Source: Argentina anserina (Eukaryota > Streptophyta > Magnoliopsida > Rosales > Rosaceae). From it: 64,000 nt of DNA. The notes under the pieces were generated by a model. That model had not been told where the DNA came from and did not search any database. It was given only the letters and a program-made list of their open reading frames with translations. Location: positions 10,179,395 through 10,243,394 of the forward strand of contig NC_065878.1 of the NCBI RefSeq assembly GCF_933775445.1. Direction: 5' to 3'. This document shows, in pieces, positions 16,790-26,858 of this stretch. The position numbers and the translations under genes were made by a program. The first letter of the stretch is position 1. Each line of letters opens with the position of its first letter.

Positions 16790-18455
16790 ACACCTGTTTT
16801 TCTAGAGGTGCCAGTTTCCATTCTCTAGGGAAAGTTACTTCATGCCATTTTGTCACATGCTTTTGTTGAGAATTATTTCTTGGATTAGTAAGAATTGCTG
16901 TAGTGATTTTTTCTGAGCTGTTTATGAATTTAGTGTTGGGTGCAACCGTTGAACATATTAACTTGTACTATATTTTGTAGTCTATTGCAAGTTCCATCAT
17001 TCCCTCTTTCATAGAAATTCCATATGTTTTCATCCTCAGTCTAAGGCAGTGAACTGCATCCTTTAGATGAGTGGTGAAATGGGGAAAACATTGAAATATG
17101 CAACTTGATTGCACAAAGAGGCTTCAACTGTTCCTAACAAGTTCTTCTGAAAATATTTTATTCTGTCATCTTGTAGAACACACAAGACAGAATAATCTAT
17201 TCCATCTCTAGCAAGTAGTTTAATACTAACCTGGACGGCTCCAATATGCATGTATGAGTATCATCTTCGAACTGCTTCACTTACTTCTTTAGGAGTGATT
17301 AATCTCACATCTGTTTCTTCACCAGTAGCAGGGACTGTTAGTTCAAGGATCTTAAACCTATGAGAATCTAAGAGAAAATCTCATCTCTTATATATCTCAT
17401 TTAATTTGAATTTAGGGGTAGACGCGTGTCTGACACTAGATTCAATCTCGTTGTACTCAAATTCTTTAGCATTAATGAGTTGTATTGGCACGGTATTCTT
17501 TTTTGTACTGAGTATTATACTCAGCATTTCATATCTCTTTTTGATTTTGCTTTTTTTTTTTCCACTCAAGTAGTTTAGGTTCACTAAACTTGAGTTTACC
17601 CTCTCCCTTTGGTGAAGGTATTTTACTAGCAATAATCTTTCCTAGGGCTTCTTCATCTATATTATCAGATGTTTCTTTCATTTGCTCTATAGAGTTTTGT
17701 AGACTTGTGATTCTTTTGCTTAATTCTCGAAATTGATCTTCGAAGCTGTTACCTAATTCTTGAAGATAAGCAATGCTGTAATTTTGTTGATGTATAAGAG
17801 CATCAACGTTTTCGCTGAGTTTCTCAGTAGAGAGGTGAAAACTTAAAGTTTTATCATCTTTTTCTCTTATTTACTCTTTGATTCATCATATACTGGATAC
17901 AAGAGTTTCTAAAAGCTTTTTCAGACTTTCCTGAGTGTCTCTTAATTTAGCTGCTTACTTATGGATAATATTATTGAGATTCTCTGAGCTGGATAACTTT
18001 TTCTCAATATCTGAGAAGTATTGCCTTTGAGATAATCTAGTTTGACTTCAAGCTTTGTTATTTGAGAATTTATTTATTTGAGTTGATCTAATCAAAGATT
18101 AAACATTTCGAGTTGTTCTGCAACTTTGTTATTGCCTTTTTCTCTAGATAGATAATTTAGAAATTCAATCCGGCTAGGTCTTGACAGATCAAGATCTGCT
18201 GCTCTAATTTCCTTTTGGAGATGAATATGTTTGTCGTATAGAGTATTTAATATTCTGCAAACGTATTCTATGGAGTACTGGTTTTCTTGAATATGTTTTG
18301 AATGAAAGCACACTTGCCACTTATCAGTAGTTTTTGATTACAAAAAAACTGGTAGTTTTTAGGTATGGCTTCTTTTTTATTGGATAAAAGGAGCCAACTT
18401 TGTGGCATAACCCTGATCTTCACTTGTTTCTGAGCGAAACAAACTCTGATATCAG
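16790..18455 (-). pseudogene. endogenous pararetrovirus (Caulimoviridae) remnant: 5' ORF and movement-protein-like region
   Basis: A tRNA-Met primer-site-like TGATATCAGAGTTTG (complement of 18440-18454) is two mismatches from the usual caulimovirid TGGTATCAGAGC core. Below it a 73-codon frame (18313-18092) is rich in charged residues. Next comes a coiled-coil-like stretch with several stops (about 18090-17640). A movement-protein-like region of the 30K superfamily follows (17632-17381 and 17251-17063, same frame), recognised by its HIGAVQV and NQVAYFNVFP segments. It is interrupted by in-frame stops near 17381 and 17255. No coat protein, protease, reverse transcriptase or RNase H follows, so this is about the 5' third of a genome. 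It is inactive and the genus is undecided. Confidence 0.6.
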
Positions 18456-19320
18456 CTAGGGCGGATCTAACCGATGCTCAAAATGTGAAGAGGCTTATGA
18501 TCTTATTCAAAAATTTCTTGAAGAATTTCGATATTTTCTTGGGATGCGTATATTCTACGCTGTATTCTGTAGATAATATCCCAATAATTTTTGGTATTTC
18601 TTGGAAGGTTATCTCTATTTCTTATTAGTTTTTTTATATTTTTCTTTTTCTTGTTGCAGTTCTTTTAAAGACAGTTTAGCAAACGCTAAAAACTCAAGTC
18701 TAAAAGCTATGACAATTGCTATGATGATAAAATAATTGTTTACCTTTGAGTATAGAGGGTAGATTTAAAGATTTGTAAACTGCTTAGATAAACAAACTTT
18801 AAAAATTAGGCCCACCATGCTCTGTAAATTTTTTTAACAAAAGGATAAAATTAACAGAAAAAATATATTATCTTAACGGAATATTCTAAAAGTTTTGACA
18901 GAAGTAACTTATTGATATTAGAATAAGAGTTCATAGATCTCTTTAATCATTTTTAAAATTCAGGGATCAGATTGTTCTTACCACATAAGTTCAAAGATTA
19001 TTAGTGAATTTGCCCCTATAATTAAGAAGGTTAATTTTAATTGAATTAAATATCGGCTTATGTGTCAAACTATCATTCGTCGAGAGGACCAAAAGGTAAG
19101 CTACTATGGTCATCCGAGAGCACCGAATAATTTCTCTGTACACTCCCTACTTAATACATTATCCATCATATTTCTTGTTCATTCATTTTACCGTATACAC
19201 CACTCCAACTACTACTTCTACCCTTAAGTATAAATCTGTATTAAGACCATTAAGTTTATATATTTTTGTAATCACACAGTTTTTTTTATCTCAAAAGTTA
19301 CATAAAAGTTTCAGATAAGC

Positions 19321-19469
19321 GGAAAATTCTATGGTGCAGCGCTGCATGCGTGCAGCGTTCCTAATCCACCGTCCATACACCCTACAGACCCACGTGCATT
19401 TCAAGACACCCTCTATCTACCGTCCGATTCGGTATGTATGGTATGCTGCGCTGCACCATAGACACATCC
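19321..19469. mobile_element. 149-bp MITE, Mutator-like duplication
   Basis: The core inverted repeat TCTATGGTGCAGCGC occurs at 19328 and, inverted, just before 19463. The outer bases are imperfect (GGAAAAT versus AGGATGTG). The repeat TCAGATAAGC flanks both sides (19311-19320 and 19470-19479), giving a 9-10-bp target duplication. There is a secondary palindrome, GCAGCGCTGCATGCGTGCAGC, near the left end. It has no coding capacity. Confidence 0.8.
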
Positions 19470-19479
19470 TCAGATAAGC

Positions 19480-20469
19480 TAGAAGTTTTCAAACATAACT
19501 AATAAGTAATAACTATGACCGGGTAAGGAACCTAAGCACTAGATGCTTTTAACCAAACCCAAACAAATCCTAACGAAAAATCTATACAACCCACCTACAT
19601 CCCTTCTGACAAGTCTAGCTAACACAACCGTGTTAGCAAAGGCAGTAAGGAGGTCAGCAAGAAGTATTCTGGAATGGTCCGAGACCACTCTGGTCTGAGA
19701 CAGGTGTCACCAATTCATTCGTCCATACAGATCCAACTAACGGTTGAAATCGTTAGTTAATGTTTTTGAATCAGTAATTAAGGTTAAATATATGGAGAGG
19801 GGTGACGGTCGACATCGTTAGACCAGAGTGGTACTAGACCAGAGCAGAAAGTCTCAGTCATCAAGCCCAGACCTTGACAAAGTCCTCCACCCCGTGCAAC
19901 AAATCTCACACCTAGATGGATAATAGCCATACAAACAAAAGCTGTGAAAACTGAGTATACGTTTGGTTCTAGGTCGCTGGGCAAGACGTCTAGTAGAACA
20001 AGAAAGCATCAACAATGGGGATTGCAGCCAAATCTGGTGAGGACCAGAACCAGAATCCTCCTGACGAATAGTGCTCTAGCCAAATGTTTCAACAGGAACT
20101 AAAGAATTAGTAGCTCCATTCATATTTAAACCCTAATTTCTAGCATATATATTCAGTATCACCACCGCGCTCAGAAGCTTGCCGATCATTTTTTGTCATC
20201 CTCATCATGTAGGGCCAGAGAACATCCTTAATCATAGGAGGGAGTTGAACTGCAGCTGTTTGTCCTCTAGTTACAATCTTCGTGCATCTTGTTATCTTTA
20301 TTGATTTTGCAAATGCACCCATGCATTTCGTTATTTTTATTTTCAGTTCAACAATGCTGTTGCATCGCTCCATATATTTTCTTTCGTAGTAATCTATCAT
20401 TATTTTTTTTATTAAAGTTTTTAACGTTAGATCCATGACAAAATTTCCTTTTCTACTATGAGTCTTTTT
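19480..20469. other. intergenic, no supported gene
   Basis: AT-rich sequence with open frames at 19784-19984 and 20140-20436 (minus). These lack recognisable domains, and no splice structure joins them. A similar pair of words (GACCAGAGTGGTACTAG and its near-complement) occurs near 19675-19700 and 19820-19840, suggesting a weak inverted repeat. I see nothing further. Confidence 0.4.
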
Positions 20470-20908
20470 ATGGCATGTTTATTTCACAGGAATAAAATTG
20501 TATTCCCTCATAATTGATTTCATTCTAGTGTTTATTTATATAAGGGAATGAGAATTGTAGTGGGGCCCACCTTTTAAATCTGAAATGGATTTTGGGATAA
20601 ACTTGAATTTGTTTTCTGGAGGGGGGAGGTCGGAATCAGAGGGGGAATGGATTTGTAGTGAGGCCCATCTTCTAAACTTAAAATTATCCTCCTATTTTTA
20701 ATAAATTACAAACATACCAAACCCCAAACTATCCAACTCTAAGGGTAATTTAGTAATCAAGCTAGAATTAATTTCAACTCCTTATTGTAAGTAAACAACA
20801 ACAATCGTAATTAATTTCATTCTCATTTCTCCCATATTATTCTATCCCGTCTCTCATTCATTCCGATTTAATTCAAGATGAATTTCATTCCAAGTGAGTA
20901 AATGTACC
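20470..20908. mobile_element. Tourist-like (PIF/Harbinger-type) MITE, probable
   Basis: The left end (GGCATGTTTATTTCACAGGA) and the complement of the right end (GGTACATTTACTCACTTGGA) are imperfect inverted repeats, continuing into GGAAT.AAATT. The right end is followed by TTA, and TTA also abuts the left end within one base, matching the 3-bp duplication of this superfamily. The inner parts also share GAATGAGAAT-type words in inverted order. It has no coding capacity. End positions are uncertain by a few bases. Confidence 0.5.
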
Positions 20909-21031
20909 TTAGCTTATTTGTTATCGCTAAAGGATTTACGTTTGAAGATAGAAAAGTGAAAAGAAAAACTGAGGACTCTATATATCGTTTCCATGACATT
21001 CTACAAATTGATCAATCGATCTCACCCAAAA

Positions 21032-21337
21032 ATGTCTCCGATTCGGCGCATGCGTCAAGTGCCAAGAAGAGAACCCAAGCGTCCCAAAGCCAAAAAGCTC
21101 AAAAGCCTGAATCTGAGTGACGATGTAGAGCTCTTGAGGCTGGTCAAGAGGAAACCTGGTATGTTTTGGTTTTGTCGAATTTTCTCATTCCAGCCTAGTT
21201 ATTTTGATAATTGTCTGTAAATTGTTTGTTGTCTTTTGGATTTTGTAGTTGTGCAAGAATTGGAAGAAGATGGGCACGGCTGTGAATTTTGCAGTGACGA
21301 AATTCACTTCACAAGTGCGTTAATGAACCAGTACAAT
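21032..21337 (+). CDS. unrecognised two-exon gene fragment
   Basis: I do not recognise this protein. Exon 1 (21032-21158) starts MSPIRRMRQVPRREPKRPKA, highly basic, then KSLNLSDDVELLRLVKRKP. A GTATGT donor follows. Exon 2 opens at 21249 after TTTGTAG in matching phase (VVQELEEDGHGCEFCSDEIH) and runs to 21337. A CxxC (CEFC) could be half of a metal site. The reading then meets a MITE. If the MITE and one target copy are ignored, it stays open into sequence matching the 3' part of exon 1 of a CYP714 P450. It is therefore probably a truncated host gene joined to a P450 remnant by rearrangement. Function unknown. Confidence 0.4.
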
Positions 21338-21345
21338 GTTCCTAT

Positions 21346-21860
21346 ATGTGATGCACAGATACGTGGGAAAAATTGAATGCATGTATCGTACTTGTATCAT
21401 ATACGAGTACGGTATGAATACGCTACATTTACGTATCATTGGCTGAAAATACAGACCCACAATATGAACATATAGTCAACTCACCAGATACGGTCAAAAT
21501 ACATTTTGGATACGTTTTGGGGTATAATTGTCATTGCCACGTTAAAAACTCAAAATAACTATAGTACTAAACTACTAATTTCAATTAGGTGGAGAGTCTA
21601 ATAGCCAATTCAATTGTTGTATCTTTTATTTTGCTTGAACTTATTAAGTATTTAATTTATAAAATTATGTTTATTATAAAATTGATGGAATTTAGGTGTT
21701 TTAATTGCTTGTTTGATTAAATTTTAGAATTTATATATATAATATATATAGTAAATATTATTTTACAAAACGTATCCAAAACATTACATTTTAGAAAAGA
21801 ACGTATCCTGTGTCATGCCGTATTTGTATCCTGTACCATACCCGTACTCGTGCATCATAG
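21346..21860. mobile_element. 515-bp hAT-type MITE
   Basis: The exact 8-bp duplication GTTCCTAT lies on both sides (21338-21345 and 21861-21868). The ends ATGTGATGCAC and, at the right on the opposite strand, CTATGATGCAC are inverted. Words such as GAGTACGG and CGTATC recur in inverted order inside the ends. There is no transposase. It sits exactly at the junction between the unrecognised exon and the P450 copy 1 remnant. Confidence 0.8.
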
Positions 21861-23143
21861 GTTCCTATTGCTCATGATCGGCCTTCAATACCATCTTCCC
21901 TCATCTGGTGCAATGGAATAATGAAAATACGGTATGCTGATTCTACTCTCTATGTTTTTCTTTTGGAGAATTTTGTAATAAACTGTACTGTTTTTTATAG
22001 ATGAACTTAGTTTCTTAGATTGAGCATGACATGCCACTGTAAGCTACTTGTACTGTTTACTAATTGGTTTAGCTGCTTAATTACCAGATGATTGAAATAT
22101 GGTTCGGTTGAGGTGTGCTCTTCCAAATTGGATTAGTCATCTTACGTTAGAACTTGGGAAGAGCATACATCTAAGCGAAATGTATGGTAATCACTGTTCT
22201 AAGCTCCCAACGAAACTGATCTTTTTGTCTAGATTTTCATATAAGTTTCAGATAATGCCCCTTAAATCTATCTGGATCCTGGAGCTCATCAGTAGTGTAA
22301 CGAACTATAGCCTTTATTTATTAGATCTTTCCCTTTTTCCCTATCAGTTCATGGAAAGAAGTTGTGGATTCTTTTTCCAAGTACATGCTTTTACCATGGG
22401 GTTCTCAAGGGGCAAGATTACGTTTCTTCCCTATACTAATTTTTGCTGCAATTTGAAATAGGTTTTACATAAAAAGTATTTCTTTTCCTGAGTCTCTTGC
22501 ATTGATATATTCAAATTGTCTATTTGAACTGTTGTTCATCTAGACTGCAGATTCTTATAGGTCCCTTAAATCATACTTTCGGTAACTAAATGCACTAGCT
22601 ATATTGTGCTGATCACATTTTCCCTTCTTTCCCACTTTTCTGCTGTTTACCCAGTGTTATCTGAACACTGTATATTGTTGGCAGGACCAATCTTCATCTA
22701 TTCAACCGGAAGCATACAGCAACTACTCGATACAGATATAGAGATGGTAAAAGAAATTAGCATGTGTACATTGTTGAGCTTAGGGAAGCCTTCTTATCTA
22801 TCTAAAGATCATAGGCCACTTTTAGGACAAGGCATTTTGAAGACTTAAGGTATGCATTCAAAAATTAAAATACAGCATATAGAATTTAAAAGCTTATCTT
22901 CTCTGATCTCGGTACTGATAACATCTCTCACAGAGGTAGGAACCAGTTGCATGGCTGTATTGTGTGAGAATTATTATAATCAGTAATGTGAAATATACGA
23001 TTTTATCTTTTCTTCATGAGGATGATACAATTAGAAGGTGCATATATTGAATCATATATCTCATAGTATAATCTACATATTTTGATCAATGGTCCATTTA
23101 CAGTCCAAACCTTGATAGACATCTGCCAACAAAAAGCAACCGA

Positions 23144-24249
23144 TGTTGGAGAGGAGAGATCTCACATCTAAGAAGTGACAAGAAGAAAATAAAGCTTATA
23201 AGTGGGTGGATCACCATTTCAGTTCCATCGCATGTGGCTAGATCATTCAAATTTTCTTTCTTTGGTGAAGGAGGTTTGGCAGATTTATCATTTCTATGGT
23301 AATCCAATATTTGTTTTGGCTTCTAAGTTGCAGACTCTTAAACAACAGATTCGGGTTTGGAATAAAGCTGAGTTTGGGGATGTAAACATAATGGTGGAGA
23401 AGTCATTTGATTATTTGCATATAGTTCAGCGGGAAATTGCTAGCTTGGGTCGTTCTGATGACTTGCTTTCCATGGAGACTGTTGCCAGTGCTCAAGTTCA
23501 TGTAGCTCTTTTGCTTCAAGAGAAATTTTTATGTGATAAATCAAGTATAAAATGACTTACTAAAGGTGACCGAAACTCTTATTTCTTCCATGCAATGGTT
23601 AAAGTCCGGCATATTAAACAGTCATTATCAATTATGAGAGATGGAAACAACATTATTGATGACCCAAAAGAGATTAGTGATCATGTGGTAAATTATTTCA
23701 ATGGCCTCTTATAAGTGGGTGGATAATACCCAATTGTACCGAGGCATTTTATGTTAAAACCTAACACTTGTGAGGTGGCTAAGTTGAGACAATATTGGTA
23801 CAGTTGGTACATGAGCCACACTTGTCGCTGTTTAACATGATATCAGAGCGGGTCCCTCTCCAGTCGCGCCTCCAATCTGTTGTGGGTCTGAGTTGGGTGC
23901 CACTTTGTCATGTGCCTAAAATGGGTGTCATTATCATGTCATCGGAGAGTTTCCGATTGGATGGTCACCAAGTGTCGTTGGTTACTGGACCTTGGTTTAT
24001 TTCGTCATACTATGTGAGATGTTAATCTGTCACGTGCAGACCTAAAAATTAGGTTGCACGTGAGGGGGCGTGTTGGAGATGAGAGATTCCACATCTAAGA
24101 AGTGACAAAGAAAATAAAGCTTATAAGTGGGTGAATAATATCCAATTGTATCGAGTCCTTTTGTGATTAAAACCAATACCTGTGAGGTGGCTAAGTTGAG
24201 ATAATATCGGTACAGTTGGTCTATGAGCCACAATTTTCGCTGTTTAACA
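23144..24249 (+). mobile_element. TRIM (terminal-repeat retrotransposon in miniature) in exon 4 of P450 copy 1
   Basis: Two related LTRs start TGTTGGAGA(G/T)GAGAGAT and end CGCTGTTTAACA: 23144-23837 (including a roughly 0.5-kb insertion) and 24071-24249. A primer-site-like TGATATCAGAGCGGG follows the first LTR at 23838, and a purine tract TGAGGGGGCG (24061-24070) precedes the second. The internal region is only 233 bp with no coding domain, which defines a TRIM. Flanking 5-mers are ACCGA and ACCGC (4 of 5 match). Removing the element rejoins P450 exon 4 in frame across the conserved KSNRE segment. Confidence 0.85.
23209..23710 (+). repeat. LINE fragment inserted in the TRIM 5' LTR
   Basis: About 500 bp match 39658-40159 of the LINE almost perfectly. 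I noticed three substitutions (near 23351, 23504 and 23554). The last turns a Trp codon of the source into TGA. The fragment is internal to the LINE, between endonuclease and reverse transcriptase, and has no poly(A) tail. The 16-bp CTTATAAGTGGGTGGA of the TRIM LTR lies on both sides (23195-23210 and 23708-23723). The other LTR has a single uninterrupted copy of this segment, confirming insertion. The junctions overlap the source by two or three bases (GA and CTT). Confidence 0.9.
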
Positions 24250-25262
24250 ACCGCGAGATAAGGAGATTAGAGAAAGAGATCCAATTGATGATATCAGGGG
24301 TTGGAAAACAATGCAGTTTTAAAAGAACAAATGAGAAGGCCTTCTGCAAATGATCCGTGAAGGGGGACAAAACTGTGGTGACGCAGATAGTATATTTTCT
24401 GGTATCTTTTAGAATAATTTCACAGTAGATAATCGCAAGGGTATATACTAAGCTGGCCATGAGACCACTGCAATAACAGCATCATGGAGCTTGATGTTAT
24501 TGGGTACATATCCTGAGTGACAAACTCGTGCTCGTGCTGAAGTGCTTGAAATTTGCAGGTATGGCGCTCCAGATGCTGATATGCTTCAAAACATGAAATT
24601 AGTACGTATCATTTAATCTCCATTCTTCAGAACTATTCTCCTAATGAATTCAAATGGAGTTTGACAATTCTGAATACATTAGTCCAAGTATATGTATATG
24701 TACATTTTTTTTGTCTACCAAAGTGATATTCATTGTACACTTTTATCTTTGTTGTCAGATAAATATGGTGTTCTAAGAAACATTGCGCCATTACCCCCCC
24801 AGCAACAAATGTCTTATGGCAAGCCACGGAAGATATTATTTTCAAAGATATTATGGTTCCAAAGGGAATGAACATTCAGATTCCAATCTCAGTACTCCAG
24901 CAACAATATGAACTTCGGGGCCCTGATACCCTTAATTTCAGTCCAAATATATTCGAGCGTGAAATTCTTGGGGCCTGCAATGTTCCTCAAGCTTATATGC
25001 TGTTTGGAGTTGGCGGTCGCATTTGTCTTGACCAACACCTAGCCTTGACAGAACTGGAGGTGATTTTGTTTCTCTTACTAGCCAAGTTTTCTATCTCACT
25101 CTCCCCCTTACATACCAACACAGCTCAGCTTTTAGGTTGGTTATTGGACTGAATATGGAGCAAGTCTCCATATAAGGAGAATCTGAACCTCTTTCTGTTC
25201 TAATATACAGTGATGGAAAATAATTGTTGGCCTCAATGAATCCTAATATTTGTGATCCAAAC

Positions 25263-26167
25263 CAATGTTTTCAAAGGCAAAAACGAAGGCGAAAGCGATG
25301 TGAGGAAACCTCACGAGGCGAGAGCATCGGCGTGCTAAGGCGACCTAAGGCAACCGCCTTTCCAACATATATTATTTTAATGTATTATGTTCATAAATAA
25401 AATATGAATCTATATAGATTTAAAAAAAAGATTTATGTGGGTATATTTTCAAGTTTACACAAAATATGAGACCCATTAAGCAAAACTCTGTCAAATTTAG
25501 GAGACGTCTATTACCAAGTTCTGTCAACTGGAGAGATGGAGGATGGTATCACTCAGACAATGGCATTAGCAGCACTAGCAATCCTTGGCCACAGATCAGC
25601 ACATTCCTTCCCAATAGGACCAGTAATCGCAGACCCTTACATTTCTCCTTGGGATTGACAATAACACTAGCATTATCTTCAAAGTACATGAAGACACTGT
25701 CATTTCGGCGCCACGGCTTGCGCTGCCTGACGATGACGGTCGACATGACCTTCTTCCTCAAATCAGGTTTCCCCTTCTTGACGGTGGCCATGACCATGTC
25801 GCCGACGCAAGCTCTAGGCAGACGGTTTAGACGGCCCTTGATTCCCTTGACGGAGATGATGTACAGATTCTTCGCTGTGGTGTTGTTGACGCAGTTCATC
25901 GTCGCCGCCACCGGTAGACCCAGCGACATCCGGAACTTGTTTCCAGCAGATCCTCCGCGTCCTCACTTCGACATTTTGGGTGGCTGCGGCTCAAAACGAG
26001 AGATTGAACGGCCGCATCAGTGCTCGCCTTCGGCAAAAATAGGCCGCCCCAACGCTTTTCTTCCACTTTTCCAGCAAGTCGCCTCAGTTTGGGGTGGCGA
26101 GGCTTTTCGTTGCCGCATTGCACCGGAGCGCGCCCAAGGCGCGCCTCAATTTCGCCTTTGAAAACAC
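25263..26167. mobile_element. Pack-MULE-like element carrying a ribosomal protein copy
   Basis: The ends CAATGTTTTCAAAGGC and, at the right on the opposite strand, GTGTTTTCAAAGGC are inverted. Ten-base flanks TGATCCAAAC (25253-25262) and TGATCCCAAC (26168-26177) differ by one base, fitting a 9-10-bp Mutator-type duplication. The subterminal parts are GC-rich and contain GGCG-rich words in both ends. Inside is an intronless uL14 pseudogene on the minus strand. No transposase is present. Capture by a Mutator-like element is the simplest reading. Confidence 0.72.
25553..25974 (-). pseudogene. RPL23: 60S ribosomal protein uL14 (RPL23) pseudogene
   Basis: The start ATG is the complement of 25972-25974 and the natural stop TGA is at 25553-25555. 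The intact family coding length would be 423 nt; here it is 422. The reading gives [14 protein letters not shown], then [33 protein letters not shown] and [10 protein letters not shown] one-base loss in NPKGEM shifts the frame, a Lys codon has become TAA, and the last residues ([22 protein letters not shown]) are in another frame. The early CGA to TGA stop alone kills it. No introns are seen, so the copy derives from mRNA or from an intronless capture. Upstream sequence (GCAGCCACCCAAA before the ATG) looks like a ribosomal-protein leader. Confidence 0.93.
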
Positions 26168-26177
26168 TGATCCCAAC

Positions 26178-26858
26178 TGTCATGTGATGTAATACTAGAA
26201 TAAAATTAAAAAAAAATCATCTTATACTTCCAAAATCTATTGTATCTAAATTATTTGCCTGTTCTTCCTGGCTACCACCATATTTCTTAGTGTGACTTTT
26301 CCTATGACCAAGCTGGAAACTTGAAAAGATGGCAATCATACTTTGTGGATGCAGAAGTCATAGAATGCGCAGGCAACAGTCATTAGCAGTTTTACTTGGC
26401 TTGAAGAGTACATCAAAGAGTCATTACAGTAAAGAAGCAACATCGGTACCACCATAACAGGGTTGGATGCAAGCTACAAATGAGGAACTCATCCTCAATA
26501 TTGATGCAACGTTCTTGCCAAATCATCCCAGTATTGTTGATGTGCTTGTAGATCAGTAGTGTTAAAGCAGCTATCATAAAGTCAATTTCATTCAAAGCTT
26601 CTATAACCGAATCCAAAAATGATTATCTTCCAAAAACTAAAAAAACAAAAAATTCTTAGTTTATCTCTAATTATAAATATTTTCCTTTTATTTTATTATT
26701 TTTATCATTTTGGTTTGTTGGGATGGTACTAGGAATCTGCAGCTCTCATGTATTAAGGCCGGTATCCATAAAACAAAATGGTCAGCCAGATGATCAGACC
26801 AATGCAGATTCTACAACAAGTAATAGATAATTTTAATTACGTAATAATGGATAATAAT
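26178..26858. other. spacer between Pack-MULE and solo LTR
   Basis: AT-rich sequence with no supported gene. The frame at 26413-26616 (minus) has no recognisable motif. The sequence at 26705-26850 contains poly(T)/A runs and ends at ATAAT, the flank of the next element. Confidence 0.4.

Larger units (their letters stand above)
15776..19016. mobile_element. 3.2-kb element with diverged long inverted ends, carrying viral remnant
   Basis: The 10-bp repeat TATAATTAAG is exact on both sides (15766-15775 and 19017-19026), a Mutator-like duplication length. Reading inward, the left end (AGTTGAGTTTCTCAATAGTC) and the right end on the other strand (GGGGCAAATTCACTAATAAT) can be aligned imperfectly for about 150 bp. 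Shared landmarks include AATCC/GATCC and CCGTTAA blocks. Between the ends lies a decayed caulimovirid-like segment on the minus strand. No transposase was found. Either a Mutator-like element captured viral DNA, or viral DNA inserted into an older element. The duplication is direct evidence; the class is inference. Confidence 0.65.
21861..25152 (+). pseudogene. CYP714-family P450 copy 1, broken
   Basis: Remnants can be placed against the intact copy at 30487-38604. The end of exon 1 lies at about 21864-21931 (PHLVQW then the GTATGC donor) with a frameshift. Exon 2 starts at 22685 (GPIFIYSTGSIQQLL) but is truncated at 22849. Exon 3 is absent. Exon 4 starts at 23119 (HLPTKSN), is split by a TRIM (23144-24249) and resumes at 24250 (EIRRLEKEI), reaching AGHETTA and ending at 24601. 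It contains several stops. Exon 5 (about 24755-25152) keeps the ExxR motif as ETLR but has an extra C in a C run near 24800 and a stop just before. The haem loop reads FGVGGRICLDQ, so the Cys ligand remains. Clearly non-functional. Confidence 0.88.

Noticed and set aside
25466..26161. Plus-strand 231-codon open frame
   Set aside because: It is antisense to the uL14 pseudogene and continues into the GC-rich end of the Pack-MULE. It is a shadow frame.
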